In this document: piece by piece, positions 6,206-11,551 of the stretch
Position numbering within the stretch: the stretch's first letter is position 1
Layout: each line of letters starts with the position of its first letter
Assembly: GCA_937928195.1 (NCBI GenBank)
Contig: CALEYZ010000080.1
Coordinates: 1 to 11,551, forward strand
Reading direction: 5' to 3'
Length of the DNA: 11,551 nucleotides
From: an uncultured Limnohabitans sp.
GTDB taxonomy: Bacteria > Pseudomonadota > Gammaproteobacteria > Burkholderiales > Burkholderiaceae_C
Translations under genes and position numbers: made by a program
The notes under the pieces: model-generated
Seen by the model: only the letters and a program-made list of their open reading frames with translations
Told to the model about the DNA's origin: nothing
The model's database searches: none

Positions 6206-7831
6206 ATGCCCGCTTTCCGACTTCGTTCGGTACCTTTCATTTTGATCGCCCTGATCATTAGCCTTCCTGTTGTGGCATTGATCGGCGCTGGACTCGAGTG
6301 GAATGCCAACGCAGGTCAAATTCTGCGAGAGATGCTCGAAACGGTTTTGCCTAGCTATGCTGCCACCAGTTTTTTGCTTTGCACGGGCGTTGCTGTCGGC
6401 GTCACTATTTTGGGTACCAGTACTGCCGCCGCGGTCACGTTGTTTAAATTCCCGGGTCACACCTTTTTTGAATGGGCCTTGCTCCTGCCCATGGCCATCC
6501 CCGCCTATGTTGTTGCTTATGCCTACACAGACTTTTTGCAATTCAGTGGGCCATTGCAAAATTTCATACGCTTGCAAAGCGGCCTCGAAGGACGTGTACT
6601 GCCCGAGGTCAGAAGTTTGGGCGGTGCCATACTGGTGTTCTCTTTGTCCCTATACCCCTATGTTTACCTCCTGGCCAGAACGGCATTAAGCGAGAGAGCA
6701 TCTCAATTGATGGAGGCCGCACGCATGCTCGGTGCGCCTTTTAAAAGACGCATCTTAGAAATTGCATTGCCATTGGCCAGACCTGCTGTTGCTGCGGGAA
6801 TTGCATTGGCACTCATGGAAACTTTGGCAGACTATGGCGTCTCAAGCTACTTTGGCATTCAAACTTTCACCGCAGGCGTGTACAAAGCTTGGTTGATCAT
6901 GGACAACAAAACTGCTGCAGCACAGTTGGCTACATTGCTTTTAGGCACTGTCCTGCTATTGCTACAAGTAGAAAAAATGGCCCAAGCGCGAATGCGATTT
7001 GCAAACTTGCGATCAGGCTCTACTACGGCATCCGATTCGCAACCCACCACGCTCAGAGGCTGGAGAGGGAACGCATTGGCAATTTGGTGTGCCCTGCCCC
7101 TGCTCTTTGGTTTCGCACTGCCCGTCATCTTGATGCTCAGGCCCTTGTTGTCTTCGGATGTCTCGGTGCCTTGGGATCGATTCATTGACTGGGCGTTGAA
7201 CAGCTTGCGATTAGGTGCCATCACATCCTTCCTGGCTGTGATGGTGGCCCTGTTACTGTCATTCAGCCTGAGAAATCGACATGATATTTTCACAAAAGCA
7301 GCCACCACTTTGATTGGACTGGGTTACGCGGTACCTGGTGCGGTGGTGGTGGTAGGCTTGCTCTTGCCTGTCACATGGTTGCAGCAGTATTGGCCAGAAT
7401 CCCAAGTGGGGTACTGGCTCACCGCCACAGTCATTGGCTTGATCTGGGCTTACATGGTGCGCTTTTGTGCAGTGGCACTTCAATCTGTTCAAAGTGGCTA
7501 CGCGCGCATCCCTCAAAGCCTAGATGACTCATCGCGCATGTTGGGCGTCACTGGATTGAGACTACTTGCACAGGTGCATGCGCCTCTTTTAAAACGGTCC
7601 ATTTTCGCAGCCACCTTGCTGGTGTTTGTGGATGTCATGAAAGAATTGCCAGCGACTTTGGTTCTTCGCCCTTTCAACAATGACACCTTGGCTGTGATGG
7701 CCTATCAATTGGCCAGAGATGAACGACTGGGCGAGGCTGCATTGCCAAGTTTGGCGCTGGTTCTGGTGGGTTTGTTGCCAGTCATTATGTTGAGCCGTGC
7801 AATGGGCAAAAAACCGCTCACGAAGACTTAA
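6206..7831 (+). CDS. fbpB: Ferric iron ABC transporter, fused two-domain permease
   Basis: This is the inner-membrane channel of the importer. Two binding-protein-dependent permease domains are fused in one chain, as is usual for FbpB, so a single copy replaces a permease dimer. From ATG 6206 it has 541 residues and about twelve membrane segments. The cytoplasmic coupling loops (EAA-type) that dock on FbpC are at about residues 169-194 (LMEAARMLGAPFKRR) and 436-462 (QSLDDSSRMLGVTGLR); the second has lost the EAA letters. A polar linker at about 260-290 joins the halves. ATG 6206 gives a normal basic N-terminus (MPAFRLRS) with a weak GGA upstream. An in-frame ATG at 6152 would add 18 residues and would be leaderless from the predicted promoter; either is possible. 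It is divergent from fbpC. Its end overlaps the convergent radical SAM gene by 14 bases with no terminator visible. Confidence 0.9.
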   Translation: MPAFRLRSVPFILIALIISLPVVALIGAGLEWNANAGQILREMLETVLPSYAATSFLLCTGVAVGVTILGTSTAAAVTLFKFPGHTFFEWALLLPMAIPAYVVAYAYTDFLQFSGPLQNFIRLQSGLEGRVLPEVRSLGGAILVFSLSLYPYVYLLARTALSERASQLMEAARMLGAPFKRRILEIALPLARPAVAAGIALALMETLADYGVSSYFGIQTFTAGVYKAWLIMDNKTAAAQLATLLLGTVLLLLQVEKMAQARMRFANLRSGSTTASDSQPTTLRGWRGNALAIWCALPLLFGFALPVILMLRPLLSSDVSVPWDRFIDWALNSLRLGAITSFLAVMVALLLSFSLRNRHDIFTKAATTLIGLGYAVPGAVVVVGLLLPVTWLQQYWPESQVGYWLTATVIGLIWAYMVRFCAVALQSVQSGYARIPQSLDDSSRMLGVTGLRLLAQVHAPLLKRSIFAATLLVFVDVMKELPATLVLRPFNNDTLAVMAYQLARDERLGEAALPSLALVLVGLLPVIMLSRAMGKKPLTKT

Positions 7832-9449
7832 CGTCAACATGGCGATTTTGCCGATCACGCAATCCATGTCTTGCTGTTTCATGCACAACAGCATCTGACC
7901 GATCGCCACCTAGCGGCAACTGTTCGTTCGCAAGACAAAGCGGACGCGCACGCGCACCGCTGGCCACGTAATCTTGAAGCAGCAGGCGCCGCACGCGATC
8001 AGCATTCAGTTCACGTGACACCGTCAAATATTCAAATACTTGATCGACCAGTACTTCGGGCGTTAAGCCATAAGTTGCACCTGTTGCCTGCCATACCGCA
8101 TCTGAGAAATGCATGAAGGACCAAAATGAAGAATGATGCGCTTGCATGGGATTCAAAATCAAGGGCAAACTTGTTTTGAACCGTCCTGAATTGGCCACCA
8201 AGTCCCAGTACTTGGCCATGCGCGTAAATCGCTGCAATGTTGCGGCGTCGAGGTCTTTGGTTTGACGAACCACATACGGAGGCTGTTCGTCATAGACCAT
8301 TTCAAATGGCGCTGTGTGTCGTGCAATCGGCGTTCCCCGCAGACGTTTCAAGATGCCCAATTGAATTTCTTGGGGGCCGATGGCCATCAGCCTGTCAAAG
8401 CCGGTCGCAAAACTGTCTAGGGTTTCACCAGGCAGACCAAAAATCAAATCTGTATGGAGGTGCGCATTGGACTCATTGATCAGCCAACGCAAGTTGGCCT
8501 CAGTTTGCGCATTGTCTTGACGCCTGGAAATCAGCTTCTGCACGGTTTCGTTAAAGCTTTGAATGCCCACCTCGAACTGCAGCACACCCGGTGGAAACTG
8601 GACAATCAAGGCTTTGAGTTTGTCAGGCAGATGGTCTGGAATGACTTCGAAATGCACCAGCAAACTTTCAGCACCCGGTTCATTCAATCTGTCTAAAAAG
8701 AACTGAAGAATTTGTACCGAGGCCTCAATTTTCAAATTGAAAGTACGGTCAACAAATTTGAAGTTTCTTGCGCCCCGTGCATAGAGCGTTTTAAGTTCTA
8801 GGAGAAACGGCGCCAAGTCAAATGCCCATGCTGTTTTGTCCAAAGAACTGAGACAAAACTCACACTTAAAAGGACAGCCCCGGGAAGCTTCCACGTACAA
8901 GAGTCGATTGGCGAGGTCAGCGTCCGTAAATTGCCGATACGGCAACTCAATTTGATCCATAGGAGGCTGTTCGCCTTGGATCACCTTCATCAATGGCTGC
9001 GGTCCGTCGACCAGTTGCCGGCAGAGTTTGGGGAAACTCACATCGCCCCAACCGGTAATGACATGATCAGACAGTTGCACAATCTCTTGCAGATCAGTCT
9101 CATGGCTCACTTCTGGACCGCCAACAACAATCTTCAGACTTGGGCGCTCGGCTTTCAACACACGAATTAGCTCGGTCGTTTGGAGCACATTCCAAATATA
9201 GACCCCGAAGCCAATCACTTGCACCTGACCTGGACGCGGTTCACCCAATGTCAACAAGAGCTGTGAAACCATGTCTGACAATGGCTTGGCAAGTGTGAAC
9301 TCGACCAATGCCGTTCGATCTGCCAAGTCTTGACTGCCATGGCGCGCCATGTTGGCCATGAGGTATCTCAGGCCCAGTGACGCGTGAATGTACTTTGCGT
9401 TGAGGGTGCAAAGAATGATGACGGGTGGCAAAGGCGAGAGTATCGACAT
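7818..9449 (-). CDS. B12-binding domain radical SAM protein (DUF4080 type)
   Basis: The product is 543 residues from ATG 9447-9449. The N-terminal half (about 8-150) is a Rossmann-like cobalamin-binding domain (LNAKYIHASLGLRYL; IVVGGPEVSHE at about 107-117; HVITGWGD). The radical SAM core follows with the cluster motif GCPFKCEFC (Cys192, Cys196, Cys199) and core strands such as FKFVDRTFN, VHFEVIPD, FEVGIQSFN and DLIFGLPGET. The C-terminal part (about 360-510) fits the DUF4080 extension, ending in a tail with RQNRH. These enzymes bind one [4Fe-4S] cluster and cleave S-adenosylmethionine; B12-dependent members often methylate unactivated carbons, but no substrate is known to me for this subgroup. 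A TTG at 9482 would add 11 residues with no ribosome-binding site, so the ATG is preferred, although it too lacks a clear one. It is convergent with fbpB and divergent from napF. Confidence 0.85.
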   Translation of the reverse strand: MSILSPLPPVIILCTLNAKYIHASLGLRYLMANMARHGSQDLADRTALVEFTLAKPLSDMVSQLLLTLGEPRPGQVQVIGFGVYIWNVLQTTELIRVLKAERPSLKIVVGGPEVSHETDLQEIVQLSDHVITGWGDVSFPKLCRQLVDGPQPLMKVIQGEQPPMDQIELPYRQFTDADLANRLLYVEASRGCPFKCEFCLSSLDKTAWAFDLAPFLLELKTLYARGARNFKFVDRTFNLKIEASVQILQFFLDRLNEPGAESLLVHFEVIPDHLPDKLKALIVQFPPGVLQFEVGIQSFNETVQKLISRRQDNAQTEANLRWLINESNAHLHTDLIFGLPGETLDSFATGFDRLMAIGPQEIQLGILKRLRGTPIARHTAPFEMVYDEQPPYVVRQTKDLDAATLQRFTRMAKYWDLVANSGRFKTSLPLILNPMQAHHSSFWSFMHFSDAVWQATGATYGLTPEVLVDQVFEYLTVSRELNADRVRRLLLQDYVASGARARPLCLANEQLPLGGDRSDAVVHETARHGLRDRQNRHVDVKSS

Positions 9450-9458
9450 ACGCCGATT

Positions 9459-9472
9459 ATCATGCGCATCAA
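9459..9472. promoter_or_regulatory. Possible FNR-type site upstream of napF
   Basis: ATCAT-GCGC-ATCAA matches the FNR/Anr consensus (TTGAT-N4-ATCAA) at eight of ten positions, with the right half perfect. It lies in the 116-base gap between the divergent radical SAM and napF starts. A candidate napF -10 (CATAAT, 9527-9532) would put the start of transcription near 9539, about 73 bases from the site centre; no good -35 is seen. Such a match can arise by chance. Confidence 0.3.
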
Positions 9473-9565
9473 CACGCTTCAAGCCAGGACGAGATGGATG
9501 TCTCGCAAATAATCGAAGCGGTGGCTCATAATAGAACCATACAAACAGCGACCTTCAGAACTTCA

Positions 9566-10069
9566 ATGGACCCGGCTCGAAGACTATTTCTCAGAGGCAA
9601 AATTTCTGTCGAATCCTCTGCGCCAATCCCTCGTCCACCCTGGGTCGCGGGAAACGAGAAGAATTTCACTGAAATGTGCACTCGTTGCAATGCCTGCATT
9701 GAAATTTGCCCGACTCAGATTATTTTTGCAGGAGATGCTGGCTACCCTGAAGTGCGTTTTACAGCCAACGGATGCAATGAATGTGGCAAGTGCGTGGAGG
9801 CCTGCCACCCCAAAGCGTTGAACATCACGCCGCAGAGACTGCCATGGCGCTGGAAAGTCATGATTGACTCAAATTGTTTGGCTCAAAAAAATGTGGAATG
9901 CCGAATTTGCGGAGAAACTTGTGATCACAGCGCTATTCGATTCAGACCAGTTCTGGGTGGCATCGCACTACCTGAGCTAAGCAAGGCTGTATGTACCGGT
10001 TGCGGGCATTGCGTTGCGACTTGTCCTACACAAGCCATGAACATGAGTGAAGCGCAGGATCAAGCATGA
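9566..10069 (+). CDS. napF: Ferredoxin-type protein NapF (nitrate reductase maturation)
   Basis: This is a cytoplasmic iron-sulphur protein that in E. coli interacts with the NapA precursor and helps its maturation before export. From ATG 9566 it has 167 residues, the normal NapF length, and begins with the typical MDPARRLFLRG. Cys clusters follow the ferredoxin pattern: Cys38-41-44-48 (CTRCNACIEICP), Cys70-73-76-80 (CNECGKCVEACHP), Cys104-112-115-119 (CRICGETC) and Cys143-146-149-153 (CTGCGHCVATCP). They can hold up to four [4Fe-4S] clusters. The frame is open back to 9425, but that extension overlaps the divergent gene, is not NapF-like and is rejected. No strong ribosome-binding site precedes 9566. 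It is convergent with napC rather than heading a co-directional nap operon, so it is expressed separately. A bidirectional terminator follows. Confidence 0.9.
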   Translation: MDPARRLFLRGKISVESSAPIPRPPWVAGNEKNFTEMCTRCNACIEICPTQIIFAGDAGYPEVRFTANGCNECGKCVEACHPKALNITPQRLPWRWKVMIDSNCLAQKNVECRICGETCDHSAIRFRPVLGGIALPELSKAVCTGCGHCVATCPTQAMNMSEAQDQA

Positions 10070-10072
10070 AAA

Positions 10073-10095
10073 AAAAGCGCCATGATGGCGCTTTT
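10073..10095. terminator. Bidirectional intrinsic terminator between napF and napC
   Basis: A perfect 9-bp stem, AAAAGCGCC (10073-10081) with GGCGCTTTT (10087-10095), has a five-base loop. Read on either strand it is a GC stem followed by T residues; on the minus strand the T run is eight bases long. It lies four bases after the napF stop codon and 17 bases beyond the napC stop. Confidence 0.9.
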
Positions 10096-10111
10096 AAGTT
10101 GGATTGAATTG

Positions 10112-10756
10112 TCAGGGTTTTGACTCCGACTTAGGCATTTGTGCAGGATGTTCTTTTGCCGCCCCAATGTGTTGTTCAATTTGAGGAAGTTTGTGTGCGA
10201 TACCCTTGTGGCAATCGATGCAAGTCTTTCCTTCATTGAACGCCTGCTGATGCATTGTGGCAGATCGTTTATTCTGTTCAGCATAGTCCATGAATGTGAA
10301 GTTATGGCAATTTCGGCACTCGCGACTGTCTGTTCGCTTCATTCTGTCCCATTCATGCTGAGCCAACTCGTGTCGCTTCGCTTCAAACTTTTCAGGGGTG
10401 TCAATGCTGCCAAGTAGCTTGTGCAGCACTTCGTTGCTTGCCTGAATTTTTCGGATCATTTTTGGGCCCCATTCTTTAGGGACATGACAATCAGGACAAG
10501 TTGCGCGGACACCCGTTCTGTTCTGATAGTGAACAGTATTTCGATATTCCATATAGACGTTTTCCTTCATCTCATGGCAGGAAATACAAAATTCTTCACG
10601 ATTTGTAAGTTCAAGAGCTGTATTGAAACCGCCCCAAAACAACACACCAAAAACAAATCCACCAGCACCGATGAGGAAACCAGTTGTGAGAATCAAGGCT
10701 CTAAAGCGCGTCCAAATGACGGCCAACTTCGATTTATTCTTTGGAATATCAGACAT
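10112..10756 (-). CDS. napC: Tetrahaem c-type cytochrome NapC (quinol dehydrogenase)
   Basis: This membrane-anchored cytochrome of the NapC/NirT family takes electrons from quinol and passes them to the periplasmic nitrate reductase NapAB. It has 214 residues, slightly longer than typical NapC. One N-terminal membrane anchor (about 19-42) follows a basic cytoplasmic tail. Four haem-binding motifs are present: CISCH (57-61), CPDCH (87-91), CRNCH (147-151) and CIDCH (179-183). The start ATG 10754-10756 has GGGAGA at good spacing; the longer frame to 10774 uses GTG without support and would overlap napB. It lies 14 bases after napB in the same direction and is the last gene of the run, followed by an intrinsic terminator. 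The C-terminal tail after the fourth haem is polar and Lys/Pro-rich. The nearby napB and napH genes favour NapC over NirT or TorC. Confidence 0.95.
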   Translation of the reverse strand: MSDIPKNKSKLAVIWTRFRALILTTGFLIGAGGFVFGVLFWGGFNTALELTNREEFCISCHEMKENVYMEYRNTVHYQNRTGVRATCPDCHVPKEWGPKMIRKIQASNEVLHKLLGSIDTPEKFEAKRHELAQHEWDRMKRTDSRECRNCHNFTFMDYAEQNKRSATMHQQAFNEGKTCIDCHKGIAHKLPQIEQHIGAAKEHPAQMPKSESKP

Positions 10757-10770
10757 AGATTTCTCTCCCA

Positions 10771-11238
10771 TCACTGAAGTCCGCGCGCACGCTGAAATGT
10801 GTTCTCAACCAATGGCTTGGCATCTGTTTGTGGAACATGACACTGAGTGCAAAAATAGCGACGAGGTGAAATGTTGTCTAACTCCTGCCCCTCACGTGTC
10901 CGGAAATGAGTCACGCTGACTTTGGTGGCTCCACTGGCTTTGGTTTTTTGCCAAGCATGGCAATCCATGCATTTATTGAAATTCGCAGTAATTTGATAAC
11001 CTTGAATGGTGTGAGGAACCAAAGGCGGCTGTTGAACAAAGTCACGATCTGATGGCCCATGATCGCGTTCTTGCTTAAAGGCATTGGGTCCATTGTCTTG
11101 CACAATAGGCGTGCCGCCCCGTAGACCTTGAAGTTTCACTGGCGCCGTGTCAGCAGCGATTGCATTCGACACTGCGACAAGGCCAAGCAAAAAGACAAGC
11201 ACGGATGCATGAATGATTTGATGAAAGAGGTTTTTCAT
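10771..11238 (-). CDS. napB: Dihaem cytochrome c subunit NapB of periplasmic nitrate reductase
   Basis: This is the small electron-transfer subunit that binds NapA in the periplasm and receives electrons from NapC. From ATG 11236-11238 it has 155 residues, normal for NapB. A signal peptide (MKNLFHQIIHASVLVFLLGL, likely cut after AIA near residue 28) is followed by a mature part with two haem motifs, CMDCH (90-94) and CTQCH (130-134). The upstream segment RDFVQQPPLVPHTI is characteristic of NapB, and its His76 is a likely distal haem ligand. The frame is open to 11325, but that extension overlaps napH and lacks NapB character, so it is rejected. Only two bases separate the napH stop from this start, so translation is probably coupled. 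napC follows after 14 bases. Confidence 0.95.
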   Translation of the reverse strand: MKNLFHQIIHASVLVFLLGLVAVSNAIAADTAPVKLQGLRGGTPIVQDNGPNAFKQERDHGPSDRDFVQQPPLVPHTIQGYQITANFNKCMDCHAWQKTKASGATKVSVTHFRTREGQELDNISPRRYFCTQCHVPQTDAKPLVENTFQRARGLQ

Positions 11239-11240
11239 GG

Positions 11241-11551
11241 TCAGTCTCTTTTGTGATTGAAACGATGGGAATACAAAAACACTTCGGGTGCGCAGACGTC
11301 CACACACCTTGCACACAATGTGCAATCTGAATTAACAATCAAGGGTGACGCGCCTTCTTTGCCCTTGAGTGCCACAGGGATCACATGAGGTTCTGGACAG
11401 ACCGCATAACATTCTGCGCAGTCGTTGCAACGACTGCTGTGTTGCGCAGAGATACGCAAGAAGCTTTGATGACCTATCAGGCTGTACATGGCACCTACCG
11501 GGCAAAGGTGGCCACACCATCCACGTGGTGCTATGAACAAGTCATACATAA
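11241..11551 (-). CDS. napH: Membrane-associated ferredoxin-type protein NapH, C-terminal part (partial)
   Basis: The gene runs off the right edge; about 103 codons are visible, ending at TGA 11241-11243. In NapH the earlier part holds membrane segments and the C-terminal part is a cytoplasmic ferredoxin domain. The fragment shows the NapH-type motif GWCGHLCPVGA and two cluster motifs, CNDCAECYAVCP and CTLCARCVDVC, each C-x2-C-x2-C-x3-C. With NapG it forms a quinol-oxidising route into the Nap system. A NosR/CcoG-like protein shares the WCGHLCPVGA motif, but the immediate downstream napB and napC fix the identity. napG and napA are expected further to the right, outside the window. Confidence 0.9.
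   Translation of the reverse strand, partial: MYDLFIAPRGWCGHLCPVGAMYSLIGHQSFLRISAQHSSRCNDCAECYAVCPEPHVIPVALKGKEGASPLIVNSDCTLCARCVDVCAPEVFLYSHRFNHKRD

Noticed and set aside
9425..9565. N-terminal extension of NapF by 47 residues
   Set aside because: The extension overlaps the divergent radical SAM gene, has no NapF similarity, and the ATG at 9566 gives the canonical NapF start and length.
11239..11325. N-terminal extension of NapB by 29 residues
   Set aside because: It overlaps the napH coding region; the later ATG at 11238 begins a proper signal peptide and gives the usual NapB length.

Overview
The window looks like ordinary chromosomal DNA of a betaproteobacterium, most likely order Burkholderiales and probably Comamonadaceae-like. 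This is inferred from the flavour of the encoded proteins (hybrid-kinase receiver, XanP-like permease, napHBC set), moderate GC and tight gene packing; no rRNA or other taxonomic marker is present. I see no tRNA, rRNA, CRISPR array, insertion sequence, phage gene or plasmid function, and no gene-free stretch longer than 300 bases.

Layout. Positions 1-237 hold the 3' end of a response-regulator receiver domain, probably the tail of a hybrid histidine kinase. Facing it on the minus strand are a short ModE-like winged-helix protein (224-601) and a small exported Cys-containing protein of unknown function (608-949), six bases apart. A plus-strand acetylpolyamine amidohydrolase / class II histone-deacetylase-like enzyme (1060-2121) follows. 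It shares a bidirectional terminator with a minus-strand NCS2 xanthine/uracil-type permease (2187-3677), whose promoter carries an operator-like palindrome over the -10 box.

Positions 3838-7831 encode a complete ferric-iron ABC importer: binding protein FbpA and ATPase FbpC on the minus strand, and the fused two-domain permease FbpB divergently on the plus strand. FbpA has its own Fur-box-like promoter. FbpC and FbpB diverge from a compact promoter built around a perfect 10-bp inverted repeat, which would make the fbpC transcript leaderless. A minus-strand B12-binding radical SAM enzyme of the DUF4080 type (7818-9449) is convergent with fbpB and overlaps it by 14 bases.

The right end belongs to periplasmic nitrate reduction. 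The ferredoxin-type maturation protein NapF (plus, 9566-10069) faces the minus-strand run napH (cut by the window edge), napB, napC, with a bidirectional terminator between napF and napC. Electrons would pass from quinol through NapH and/or NapC to the NapB dihaem cytochrome and then to the catalytic subunit NapA, which must lie beyond the right edge. Iron import next to iron-sulphur and haem proteins is plausible housekeeping; I found no evidence for a new defence, mobile or biosynthetic system. The points most worth a second look are promoter architectures and the detached napF.
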